A DNA stretch of 64,000 nt, taken from contig JAFGQI010000079.1 in assembly GCA_016935755.1 (NCBI GenBank), forward strand, positions 1-64,000, written 5' to 3'. Made by a program: the position numbers and the translations under genes. The stretch is from Anaerolineales bacterium. GTDB taxonomy: Bacteria > Chloroflexota > Anaerolineae > Anaerolineales > UBA4823. This document shows positions 17,237 to 26,599 of this stretch, piece by piece. Within the stretch, counting starts at the first letter, position 1; each line of letters opens with the position of its first letter. The notes below the pieces were generated by a model. It saw only the letters and a list, made by a program, of their open reading frames with translations, was not told the origin of the DNA and ran no database searches.

Positions 17237-18856
17237 TTACCTGCGCGAGGCAGGAGGCAGCCAGGTGAAATCTCGAGGAGCCGGCCCAAATACGATGCCC
17301 AGATCGATTGGCTCAGCATCTCCAAGTGGGAAGAAATAAATCCAACCAGGGGATCCAGTCGAGCTAATTTTTGCCAGGACAAGCGCACCGCCACCATCGG
17401 GCGCCCACAAAATCTGTTGTGCGGCTGCTGGCACCAGGCCAAGAAGAGACACATGGCCATCTTTCAAGTTCAGGCGTAAGAGTTGAACGCTTTGGCCTGC
17501 CGGGCCGCTGTGCAGGCCTAGAGTATATGTTTCGTTATCTAATGGTGCCAGCCATTCTGGACAGAGAATCTCATCAGGTGAACTGGTGGGAGCAGGCGGC
17601 TCGATCTCTGCCAATGGATATTCTTTTATCAGAACCATCCATTCATTATTGGTTGGTATTACCTGCCAATGCTTGATATTAGGCGCCTGGCTGGTCTTTG
17701 GATCGCTGCTGTGAGCTACCCAGAGATCTCCGGAAGACCCCCAGGAGACATGCACGGCTGTTCCGGAGAATTCGTGCGTTTCGGGGATTTCTTTCAACCG
17801 TCCAGCGCGTGTATCCACCAGAGCCTGCCAGCGCACACCGGCTGCGGATGGGATAATCCGAGTCAAGGCAAACCGCCCGACTGGCGACCAACTCAACGAT
17901 CCAAAGGTGACGTTTACCATGCTTGCCTGTCCTTTGGGATCCAATACTTCTATCTGGGCAGGTAGGACCAGGTGAGACAGGTTCTTATCTATCGTTCCCA
18001 GCCATATTCCTCGGCTGTCATTCCATAAGAGCGAGCGGCTGTCTGGCGACCAGGCGAGTTGGATGCATTGACCCTCAGCTTGCGGCTGGCAATCCCCAAT
18101 CGTTAGCGGCAGAGAAAGTGTGGGGCTTGAGCCAGTCTGTTCGATACGGGCGGTTTGTATTTGAAAGCTCTCTTCTTGTAGGATATAAGCAATCCAGTTG
18201 CCATCTGGTGAGATGGTCATGGAATACAAGCGGGGGAGTTTTTCCTCTAACCGGATTAACTGCATGGTTTTAAAATCTAACAGATCCAGGTCGAACAACT
18301 CGATCCCATTAGCGGTGATCTCGCGTGTTCGCAGCAGGGCGATTTCTCTTCCACTGGCGCTGGCTGAGTAACTCTTCACCCCTTCGACAAGCATGCCCAG
18401 ATATCCAGTAGTATGGTCCCAGCGCATCAATCGCTCGTTGGAAAGAAACAGCAGATCGCTGACCATCTGGTGGCGCGGTGTAGGCGTAGGCTGGATCTCA
18501 GGTGTTGGCGTCGATAGGTTCTGGATAGGTAGTTGGCTTTCGGCTTTAGTGGTCGGCGTTTGGGTGGGGTAGCGCTTCATCACCAGGGTGGTTTCTTCCG
18601 GGTAGTCCAGGGGGAGGAGGGTCGCCGGGGCAAATAGCGAGGTGCTTTCTGGTTGATCCAGTCCCTCGGGCGTGCTTGTATTGGAAATACCCCCTGCCGC
18701 GGCTGATTTGGGAAAATCCACCGGGAGTGCAGAACAGGCAGCTGATATGAGTAGAAAAAAGGCGACTGCCAGGCGGGGAAGAATTCTGCTTGAAACAGGA
18801 TGGTGATTGAGCAGGCGAACAGGCGCGCGTAATAATATCAATAAAAAGTTTTCCAT
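17237..18856 (-). CDS. TolB/WD40-like beta-propeller lipoprotein
   Basis: N-terminal 'LAVAFFLLISAACSALP' lipobox-like; repeated 'ISPDGNWIAYI', 'AWSPDSRSLLW', 'LSWSPVGRFAL', 'LWAPDGGGALVL' blades. Confidence 0.8.
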   Translation of the reverse strand: MENFLLILLRAPVRLLNHHPVSSRILPRLAVAFFLLISAACSALPVDFPKSAAAGGISNTSTPEGLDQPESTSLFAPATLLPLDYPEETTLVMKRYPTQTPTTKAESQLPIQNLSTPTPEIQPTPTPRHQMVSDLLFLSNERLMRWDHTTGYLGMLVEGVKSYSASASGREIALLRTREITANGIELFDLDLLDFKTMQLIRLEEKLPRLYSMTISPDGNWIAYILQEESFQIQTARIEQTGSSPTLSLPLTIGDCQPQAEGQCIQLAWSPDSRSLLWNDSRGIWLGTIDKNLSHLVLPAQIEVLDPKGQASMVNVTFGSLSWSPVGRFALTRIIPSAAGVRWQALVDTRAGRLKEIPETHEFSGTAVHVSWGSSGDLWVAHSSDPKTSQAPNIKHWQVIPTNNEWMVLIKEYPLAEIEPPAPTSSPDEILCPEWLAPLDNETYTLGLHSGPAGQSVQLLRLNLKDGHVSLLGLVPAAAQQILWAPDGGGALVLAKISSTGSPGWIYFFPLGDAEPIDLGIVFGPAPRDFTWLPPASRR

Positions 18857-18882
18857 TTCATGGGGATTATATCATTCCAGGA

Positions 18883-20301
18883 TTAAATCGCCTGCGCTCC
18901 AGGCTCACGTTTCAGATACCGCCCCATCCCAGCATGACCCAGCCATCGCTCGCCATCCACGATCAACTGGCCGCGCAGGAAAACCTTCTCCGGGAAGCCA
19001 GCCAGCTCCCAGCCTTCGTATAGATTGTAGTCGGTGCGGTGCTGAGCGTGTGCTATCCCATAGGTCAGGCGGCGATTGGGGTCCCAGATGACAATATCTG
19101 CATCGGCGCCTGGCAGCAGGCTGCCCTTGCGCGGATACAGGCCGAAGATCCTCGCCGGGTTGGTGCTGTTCAGAGCAACAAACTGGTTGGGGGTCAGCTT
19201 TCCGGAGCCTACGCCAAAGGTCCACAGGATAGGCAGCCGGTCGCCCACGCCGGGAAGGCCGTTGGGGATTTTTGTGAAATCATGTGCGCCCAGTTCCTTG
19301 CCAGGGATCGCAACCGGTTGGCCCTCGTAGAGGATCGGTTTACTGCCATCATAAAAGAATGGGCAGTGGTCGGTGCCGATGGTCTGGATCGTCCCATCTG
19401 CCAGGGCCTGCCACAGGCGTTCATTATCCTGCGCAGTGCGCATTGGCGGCGAGCAGATCCACTTGGCGCCATCCGGGCGGCGCAGGTGTTCTTCGGTGAA
19501 GAATAGATACTGCGGACAGGTCTCGCCCATGATGGGCAGACCTTTTTCACGGGCATACTGGAGCATATCCGCCTCGCCAGCCGCGTTCATATGGACGATA
19601 TAGAGCGGCGCCTGCGCCTGGGCTGCCAGGGCAGCCCCACGCAGAACCGCCTCCACTGCTCCCCAGGCAGGGCGGGTGCGGGCGTGCCACTCGGGAGTGG
19701 TATATCCGGCAGCCAGCGCTTCAGACGCCAGGATGTCAATCACATCGCCGTTTTCAGCGTGCAGCATGGTCAGCAAGCCGTGCTGGCGGGCAATACGCAT
19801 CAGGCGAAAGATTTCACCATCCTGCAAACGCAGCCGGCCGTTATAAGCGCTGAATACTTTCACAGAAGCGATGCCCATCTCAAGCAGGCGCGGAATTTCT
19901 GCCTCCACGGCTGCATCCAGGCGGGTGATATTCATATGGAAGCTGAAGTCAATGGCTGCCAGAGAATCTGCCCGGTCGTGCCATAATTCAACAGACTCGC
20001 TCAAACTGCCCGCGTCTTGCGGCACGAAGTCAATCGCGGTGGTGGTGCCGCCGAAGGCTGCCGCCTTGTGGCCGGTGTAATGATCATCCGATGAGACCGT
20101 CGCGAACATGGGCAGGTTGAAATGGGTGTGTGGGTCAACGCCGCCGGGCATAACCAGCTTACCGCTCGCGTTGATGATTGTCGCGCCTGGAGCATCCAGG
20201 TCGGCGCCAACCTGGGAGATTTTCTCTCCCTCCACCAGCAGATCAGCGGTGAACGTCTGTGAGGCGGTAATAAGAGTACCCGATTTGATTATGAGTGACA
20301 T
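18883..20301 (-). CDS. Dihydropyrimidinase/hydantoinase-family amidohydrolase
   Basis: 'MPGGVDPHTHFNLPM', 'SVKVFSAYNG', 'ENGDVID', 'GTDHCPF' metal-binding motifs. Confidence 0.92.
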   Translation of the reverse strand: MSLIIKSGTLITASQTFTADLLVEGEKISQVGADLDAPGATIINASGKLVMPGGVDPHTHFNLPMFATVSSDDHYTGHKAAAFGGTTTAIDFVPQDAGSLSESVELWHDRADSLAAIDFSFHMNITRLDAAVEAEIPRLLEMGIASVKVFSAYNGRLRLQDGEIFRLMRIARQHGLLTMLHAENGDVIDILASEALAAGYTTPEWHARTRPAWGAVEAVLRGAALAAQAQAPLYIVHMNAAGEADMLQYAREKGLPIMGETCPQYLFFTEEHLRRPDGAKWICSPPMRTAQDNERLWQALADGTIQTIGTDHCPFFYDGSKPILYEGQPVAIPGKELGAHDFTKIPNGLPGVGDRLPILWTFGVGSGKLTPNQFVALNSTNPARIFGLYPRKGSLLPGADADIVIWDPNRRLTYGIAHAQHRTDYNLYEGWELAGFPEKVFLRGQLIVDGERWLGHAGMGRYLKREPGAQAI

Positions 20302-20312
20302 ATTTGCTCCAT

Positions 20313-21407
20313 TTATTCATCTTTCAATGGCATAAAGCCAACACCAAACACTTCCTGGGCTGGTGTGACAATTACGAAAGCCTGCGAGTCCTCGACAGCC
20401 ACCAGCGCCTTGAGCTGGGGCACCTCAGTGATTGTCAGGGCGCACATTAAGATGGTATGCGCCTTTCCGGTGAACATGCCAGTTCCATCTATAGCGGTCA
20501 CTCCACGCTTCATGTCTTTCAGCACGCGATCGCTAACCGCCTTGGCTTTGTCTGTGATGATCAGGGTCAACAGCTGGGCGCGTTTGCGGCTGGGACGATA
20601 CCAGGCCGGCTGGCGAAACAGCGTTTTTTCGCTGCCGTCCAATCCACCGGCGATTGAGTCCATCAAGTCGCCATAGCGCGGCAGGATTTCTCCCGCTGCG
20701 CCTTGCATGGTCAGTGTAAACAGGCTGATAAAAATCAGGCTGGCAGCAAATGCCAGGGCGATCAGCAGCACCCAACCCCCGCCGAGTTGGGCAATAGCGG
20801 CTCGAGCAATCACCTCTCGGTAGGAGATCGCCGGGATCGGCATTAACCACAGCTTAGCCAGCCAGGCGGAGTAAATTACCGCATAAATCCACAGGTAATT
20901 GCGCCGTAATCTTCGCCCGATGGCTTCCAGGTTCGATATGGGGAAGTGCGGGTGGAGCAAGTTTTCTGAGAGGGCTTCTGCCCAATCTGGGGAGGGGTGG
21001 AAAGGAGGCACCAGCATGGCAGCAAAAAAATCAGTTTCCATCAGGCGCACTCGATAGCTCCACAACTCGTAATAGCGGTAGCGGCGCGCTTCAATGAAGA
21101 GGAACATGGTCACCAGCAGCAGGTTCAGGGCGATGACGAAGTGGGTAGAGACGGATTGGGTGAAAGCAAATGACATCACCGCACCCGTGGTGACCACTGC
21201 CCAGTTGGTGGTTGTATCCAGGCGCTGTCTCCAGACATTGGCGCGCTGCACTTCAGCGCGGAACAGATGCACCATGGCCGTGGTGAACTCGCTGGCGCGC
21301 AGCTTATAACCACGGAAAGACCAAACTACATCTGCTGATGCTTCTGTTGGGTTGGAGGCTGCCTCTGCTGGTCTTTCGGGGGTTGGGGGAGGATGTGATT
21401 CAGACAT
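20313..21407 (-). CDS. DUF2270-type membrane protein
   Basis: 'MVHLFRAEVQRANVWRQRLDTTTNWAVVTTGAVMSFAFT' pattern; likely start 21407 rather than 21449. Confidence 0.75.
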   Translation of the reverse strand: MSESHPPPTPERPAEAASNPTEASADVVWSFRGYKLRASEFTTAMVHLFRAEVQRANVWRQRLDTTTNWAVVTTGAVMSFAFTQSVSTHFVIALNLLLVTMFLFIEARRYRYYELWSYRVRLMETDFFAAMLVPPFHPSPDWAEALSENLLHPHFPISNLEAIGRRLRRNYLWIYAVIYSAWLAKLWLMPIPAISYREVIARAAIAQLGGGWVLLIALAFAASLIFISLFTLTMQGAAGEILPRYGDLMDSIAGGLDGSEKTLFRQPAWYRPSRKRAQLLTLIITDKAKAVSDRVLKDMKRGVTAIDGTGMFTGKAHTILMCALTITEVPQLKALVAVEDSQAFVIVTPAQEVFGVGFMPLKDE

Positions 21408-22008
21408 GGTCTTCTCTTGCACCGGTTTGATAGGTTTCTTCGAGATCATGGATGCCTAATAGGGCAGCCAGGAGAGTCGGGTCCAGATCTAGCTCTGGAG
21501 GTTGAACTGCAGGCGCTGAATGGTATGACTCTGCCTGGCTGAGGCGCTCTCGCAAGGCATTCCATAGGATGGGCCGTTCATCAGTGGGCACAACCAGATC
21601 GTTGATTGTGTGAGCCTGAAGCAGGTATTCTCCAGTTGTGTAGAGGAAGGTGATCCGCCGCCAGCTTTCGGCTGCAATTTCCTGCTGCAGCCGCTGCAGG
21701 GGGCCAATTTGAATTTTATAGTACTCCTGGTGGGCATGTGGGTGATCCGGCTCATCGCGCAGCAGCTCGCCGCGGGTAGTAAGTTCGTGACCGAGCACTT
21801 CGGCGATGTATTGGATGCGCCACTTTTCTTCTCCGAAGGCGGCAGTCTGGTAAAAAGCCAGGTAGTCCACTGCAACTACTTTAGGCGCTGAGCGCAGCGG
21901 GATGCGATACCAGCCAAGCACGTGAGCAATCTCCCGGTCGCGGGGTTCTCTAAAGAGCACAACCAGGATCAGAGAAGTAGGGGAGGGCGGTTCAGAAGGC
22001 ATCAGCAA
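21400..22008 (-). CDS. Conserved hypothetical protein
   Basis: 202-aa ORF overlapping the DUF2270 start by 8 nt; no family recognised. Confidence 0.6.
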   Translation of the reverse strand: MLMPSEPPSPTSLILVVLFREPRDREIAHVLGWYRIPLRSAPKVVAVDYLAFYQTAAFGEEKWRIQYIAEVLGHELTTRGELLRDEPDHPHAHQEYYKIQIGPLQRLQQEIAAESWRRITFLYTTGEYLLQAHTINDLVVPTDERPILWNALRERLSQAESYHSAPAVQPPELDLDPTLLAALLGIHDLEETYQTGAREDHV

Positions 22009-22111
22009 GGCTCCCGGTCGAAGATGAGTGTATTGCCATTCGTTAGAGTTAGTGTAGCATGATTTTTGTTAGATAACAAGGCATGCCAGGCTGTATAATA
22101 GGGCAACATCT

Positions 22112-23161
22112 ATGACGCCGATGATTTCCATTTTCCGGGCAATTCTGATAGCGCTGTGTGGTGTAGCCATCCTGGCTGGAATCGGTATCCGTTTAGCCTG
22201 GCGGATACGCCTGATTGACTACCCCGAAAGCGCCCCACATAAGCGCCATGAACGTCCCACTCCCATCGCGGGAGGGGCAGTGATGATGATCGTGCTCTGG
22301 TTATCTGCCTGGCTTCTCGGATTGCTGGATGATTTGACCGTGCGAGCAGCTTTGTTGGCGGCAATTCCCGTTTTTCTGTTCGGTCTATGGGATGATTATA
22401 AGATCATTTCCCCTGCGCTAAAACTGGTAGGTCAGATATTGGCCGCCCTGGTCATCCTGCGCATAGGTGTATATATTAAAATTTTTGAATCGCGCCAGTT
22501 TTTCATCTATGGTGAGGGTTTTATATATCAGTTGATGGACTGGTCTGTTACGATCCTGTGGATCGTTGGACTCACCAATGCGTTTAATTTTGTGGATAGT
22601 ATGGATGGTTTAGCAGTCGGCCTGGGAGGCACTTCGGCCGCATTTTTCATGCTGGTCACGTTGGAAGCCAACCAACCTCTGCTGGCACAGTTCAGCGCTC
22701 TGCTGCTGGGGGCTTGCATCGGGTTGTATCTTTATAACTCGCCACCGGCCTCGCTCTTCCTGGGAGATTCTGGAGCACAGACCCTGGGATTCATCCTGGC
22801 GGTAGTGGCGATTGGTTATAAGCCGCAAAACAGTGTGCAGCTATCCTCCTGGTTTGCCCCTATTCTCTTACTCATCGTTCCGATCTTCGATATGTTCCTG
22901 GTGGTGGTTTCACGCCTGCGAAGGCGGCGCCCGGTATATTTCTCGGCTCTGGATCACACCTTCCACCGGTTATTGAAAATGGGGATGCCTTCCAGCCGGG
23001 CAGTGTTGGTAATCCATATTGTGGCATTGGCTCTGGGATGCCTGGCTGTGATCACTGTCCACCAGCCGCCCCTGGCTGCAAACACAATCTTCCTGCTCGT
23101 GCTGGTGACAGGCGGCTGTTTGCTGGCTATCCTGGACAGCCAGAAGATATGGCCCGTATGA
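22112..23161 (+). CDS. MraY/WecA-type UDP-sugar:polyprenyl-phosphate sugar-1-phosphate transferase
   Basis: 'YPESAPHKRHERPTPIAGG', 'GLWDDYKIISPALKLVGQ', 'NAFNFVDSMDGLA', 'FLGDSGA'. Confidence 0.9.
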   Translation: MTPMISIFRAILIALCGVAILAGIGIRLAWRIRLIDYPESAPHKRHERPTPIAGGAVMMIVLWLSAWLLGLLDDLTVRAALLAAIPVFLFGLWDDYKIISPALKLVGQILAALVILRIGVYIKIFESRQFFIYGEGFIYQLMDWSVTILWIVGLTNAFNFVDSMDGLAVGLGGTSAAFFMLVTLEANQPLLAQFSALLLGACIGLYLYNSPPASLFLGDSGAQTLGFILAVVAIGYKPQNSVQLSSWFAPILLLIVPIFDMFLVVVSRLRRRRPVYFSALDHTFHRLLKMGMPSSRAVLVIHIVALALGCLAVITVHQPPLAANTIFLLVLVTGGCLLAILDSQKIWPV

Positions 23162-23182
23162 ATCTCCGCAGTTCATCGCATG

Positions 23183-26100
23183 CTAACTAAACAGCACACT
23201 GATATCTTCCTCGGTAAGATTCTTGAAAAAAGCCTGCTCTGTGGTGATGATTTGATCCACCAGGCTCCTCTTCCGCTCCTGGAGAATCAGGATTTTCTCT
23301 TCGACTGAATCGCGGGCAATCAGCTTGAATATGAAAACAGGTTTGTCCTGACCAATCCGGTGGGTGCGATCACTGGCTTGCATTTCCACCGCCGGGTTCC
23401 ACCAGGGATCAATGTGGATTACATAATCCGCGGCAGTCAGGTTCAAGCCCAGGCCTCCTGCTTTCAAACTGATCAGAAAAAACGGCAGACGTTCGTCAGT
23501 TTGGAAAGCATCTACCTGTTTTTGACGGTCGACGGTCTGCCCATCCAGGTAGGCGTAGGACATTGGCCGGGCATCCATTTCTTCTCTGAGAATACTCAGC
23601 ATGGATACAAATTGAGAAAAAACGAGCGCCTTATGATTTTCAGCCTGGAGGGTTTCCAGGGTGTCTAAGAGCAGCTCAAATTTAGCCGAATCACCTTTGT
23701 ATTTTTCATCTACCAGGCGAGGGTGGTTGCAGATCTGGCGCAATCGAAGCAGGCCCTCCAAGATTTTCATCCGACTGGTGTTTAAACCTTCGTTTTCCAA
23801 CATTCCTAACAGCAGGCCGCGATAAAAATCACGAGTGCGGTTATAAAACTTGCGTTGGGCTGGCGCCATATCGCAGTACAGGATGCGTTCCGTACGCGGG
23901 GGCAGTTCTGGAGCTACCTGATCCTTGGTGCGCCGTAAGATAAATGGATATACTGTCCGGCGTAAGCGTTGGGCGGCATTTTCATCAGATTTCTTTTCGA
24001 TGGGAGCGCCGAACTTTTCTTTGAAGTAATCCAGGCTGCCCAACAGACCAGGGTTGAGGAATGAGAATTGCGACCACAACTCGGCAGTTGAATTTTCAAT
24101 CGGCGTACCGGTCAGCACCAGACGATGTTGGGCTTTCAGCAGGCGGGCCGCCCGTGCAGTCTGGGAAGCGGGATTCTTGATCGCCTGGGATTCGTCCAGA
24201 ATGGCATAATGGAAGGTGTAACCGTGCAAGAACTCAATATCACGCAGCATCACTCCATAAGTCGTGATGACCAGGTCTGTCTGCTCAAAAGAGGCCAGTT
24301 CTTTCAGCCGGTTGGGGACAAAGTATTCCTGCACCCGTAATGCCGGGGTGAACCGGGTTGCCTCACGCTGCCAATTTACCAGCAGGGAGCGGGGCACAAC
24401 CAGCAAGCTGGCCTGGGAAGGAGGCTTGTGGCCAGGCCGGTTCTCATACAGGGATTGCAGGTAGACCAGGGCTTGAACGGTTTTTCCCAGGCCCATGTCA
24501 TCTGCCAGGCAGCCGCCAAACTGACACTCACGCAGGAAATGCAGCCAATCGTAGCCGGCTTTTTGGTATGGGCGCAGCTCTCCCTGAAAGCTGGTGGGCA
24601 GATCAAGGGCGGGAATGCCCTGCAGGCCTTGCTGCACCAGGCTGCGCAGCTTAGCCCGGCGTCGCTCAAATTCGGCGTCTGTGCGTGTACGAGCGCTCCT
24701 CGGCTCACCGCTGGCATGGATTAATGCTTCGTCGATCAACCCGAGATGAATTTGTGAGAGTCGTAAGCTCTGGGCATGTTCAGCAGTGGCGTCGCTGGCC
24801 TCACCCAACTCAAACAGATGGCGATAACGCTCGAACCATTCCTCAGGGATTTCTCCGATGGTACCATCGGCAAGTTTTATGAACTTCTCCTGTTTGCGCA
24901 TTGCCCGGCGGACGTCTTTCAAAGCAACTTCGAGCTCGCCAAAGTTAACCACTGCCTGCACGTCGAACCAGTCAATGCCGGAGGAAACGGTGAACGAAAT
25001 GGTCGGTGTACTGCGGTTTACCCGGGCAGTTTTCAGTTTCTCTTCGCCGTAAATTTCAAAACCCTGCTGAGCGAGCCGGGGCAGCGTGTGGAGCAAAAAA
25101 TCAATTGGGTGGGTGCGTGAACGCAGGCGGAAAAGGCCGGGCTGGGGTGCGGCTGGGATGCGCTTCAACCCATAGGTGGCTGCACTGAGCAGAGCATAGG
25201 TCTCTTTTTCGAATTCAGATTGGCGGTGAACCCGCTGCAGGGTCCAGGAACCGGCTTCTCGCTGTATGGTCGTTTCCGGCAGCGCTTCGTCATAGTTGAA
25301 TTCAAAATCCGCATAGCAGAAACGCAGTTCAGCCACCAGTTCGCCGTTGCGGTCGCTCAAGTATAGGCGAGGCTTAGCCGTCTGGCTGATCCCCTCCCAG
25401 GCAACGACATCACCTCCCAGGGTGATCTGTTTCGCCAGTTCAAGATAATTTTTCTCGCGAAATTCATCCACCTGTTCCGTTGGGATCAGCACCTGGGGGT
25501 TTTCCCATAAGGCTTGCAGCAGATGAGAAGCGGATTTGTTTCTCAAACGGATAATCCAACGGTCTGCCAGCAGCCATAGAGGGTCATCCTGGATTAATTC
25601 AATCTCAGTGAAATCAATGGTTGAGTCTGGCTCGCTTTCATTTGCCCCGGTGGGTAGGTTCAGCATAGGCTGAATTTGCAAACCCGCCTCGGTCTGATTC
25701 AGGTTCAGATAAATATCGCCAGGTTCATTGAGGATAGAGAGCCTTTTTTGCAGCGGATTTGCCGCGCTGCCCTGGAAGATGGGACTGTTGGTTGAGGCGA
25801 TCATGGACAGGATATCTTCCAAAGACATTGGCCGGCTTTGAAAAAAGAGCCGCATCCGGTCAATGAGTAAGTTAGCCAGGAAGACGCCTTCCCGCGGACA
25901 GTTGAGACATTTTTCCGCCTCCCAGGTGGAGGTTGGGGATTTCAGATGCACAACCAGGTCGGTATTGTTTTCAATATATTGATATACAGCCTCGTTATCC
26001 CCTGGGAAAGGGGCGATGTTCAGCCCAGCAGACTTGAATTGAGCGGACAAGGGGTTGATGGGGAGTTGGTAAGGGACGATTTTCCACAATGGGTAGCTGG

Positions 26101-26518
26101 ACATTTGCAGCGAGAAAAAGAGCAGGTAATTATTTCTATAGGAATAGGCTGGAGCGGTTTGAGCCTCACCGACTGGCAGAACATCCATAACCCGCGCTAG
26201 CTGGGCCCTCCAGGCCGGGGATACATTCCGGCGTAAGTGATCTAACACAGCCAGCCAGGCAGCTACCTCGTGTTCGCAGATCAAGCCGCGGCTGGCATGC
26301 TGACAGCTGCACTTCAAGTAAAGGTAGTTGTCGGCGACCTTGATCGTGACGCGGAAATTTCGACGCTCTTGAACCACGCAGGTTGCAGAAGCTTCGGTGA
26401 TTTCAAGCACCTTGACCTGCTGCATGGTATACAGACCCTGCCCAAGCCTCAGGGTGGTCGAGTCAACCGATTTCTTCAATCGGTCTTCATCCAGCGTTTC
26501 GGGGGTTAGTTTATACAT
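23183..26518 (-). CDS. SNF2-family DEAD/DEAH helicase with N-terminal SWIM zinc finger
   Basis: 'LKCSCQHASRGLICEHEVA' (SWIM), 'CLADDMGLGKTVQAL', 'LDESQAIKN', 'ISLKAGGLGLNLTAADYVIHIDPWWNPAVEMQASDRTHRIGQ'. Confidence 0.95.
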   Translation of the reverse strand: MYKLTPETLDEDRLKKSVDSTTLRLGQGLYTMQQVKVLEITEASATCVVQERRNFRVTIKVADNYLYLKCSCQHASRGLICEHEVAAWLAVLDHLRRNVSPAWRAQLARVMDVLPVGEAQTAPAYSYRNNYLLFFSLQMSSYPLWKIVPYQLPINPLSAQFKSAGLNIAPFPGDNEAVYQYIENNTDLVVHLKSPTSTWEAEKCLNCPREGVFLANLLIDRMRLFFQSRPMSLEDILSMIASTNSPIFQGSAANPLQKRLSILNEPGDIYLNLNQTEAGLQIQPMLNLPTGANESEPDSTIDFTEIELIQDDPLWLLADRWIIRLRNKSASHLLQALWENPQVLIPTEQVDEFREKNYLELAKQITLGGDVVAWEGISQTAKPRLYLSDRNGELVAELRFCYADFEFNYDEALPETTIQREAGSWTLQRVHRQSEFEKETYALLSAATYGLKRIPAAPQPGLFRLRSRTHPIDFLLHTLPRLAQQGFEIYGEEKLKTARVNRSTPTISFTVSSGIDWFDVQAVVNFGELEVALKDVRRAMRKQEKFIKLADGTIGEIPEEWFERYRHLFELGEASDATAEHAQSLRLSQIHLGLIDEALIHASGEPRSARTRTDAEFERRRAKLRSLVQQGLQGIPALDLPTSFQGELRPYQKAGYDWLHFLRECQFGGCLADDMGLGKTVQALVYLQSLYENRPGHKPPSQASLLVVPRSLLVNWQREATRFTPALRVQEYFVPNRLKELASFEQTDLVITTYGVMLRDIEFLHGYTFHYAILDESQAIKNPASQTARAARLLKAQHRLVLTGTPIENSTAELWSQFSFLNPGLLGSLDYFKEKFGAPIEKKSDENAAQRLRRTVYPFILRRTKDQVAPELPPRTERILYCDMAPAQRKFYNRTRDFYRGLLLGMLENEGLNTSRMKILEGLLRLRQICNHPRLVDEKYKGDSAKFELLLDTLETLQAENHKALVFSQFVSMLSILREEMDARPMSYAYLDGQTVDRQKQVDAFQTDERLPFFLISLKAGGLGLNLTAADYVIHIDPWWNPAVEMQASDRTHRIGQDKPVFIFKLIARDSVEEKILILQERKRSLVDQIITTEQAFFKNLTEEDISVLFS

Positions 26519-26527
26519 AAAGTAAAA

Positions 26528-26570
26528 AATAGCATACCCTACTCACTCCCCGAAGGAAGAGAGTAGGGTA
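26528..26570 (-). terminator. Rho-independent terminator downstream of the PLP-enzyme gene (minus strand)
   Basis: TACCCTACTC / GAGTAGGGTA arms; on the minus strand followed by GCTATTTTTTAC. Confidence 0.65.
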
Positions 26571-26599
26571 AGGGGGTAAAAATTTTCTATATTGGCTGG

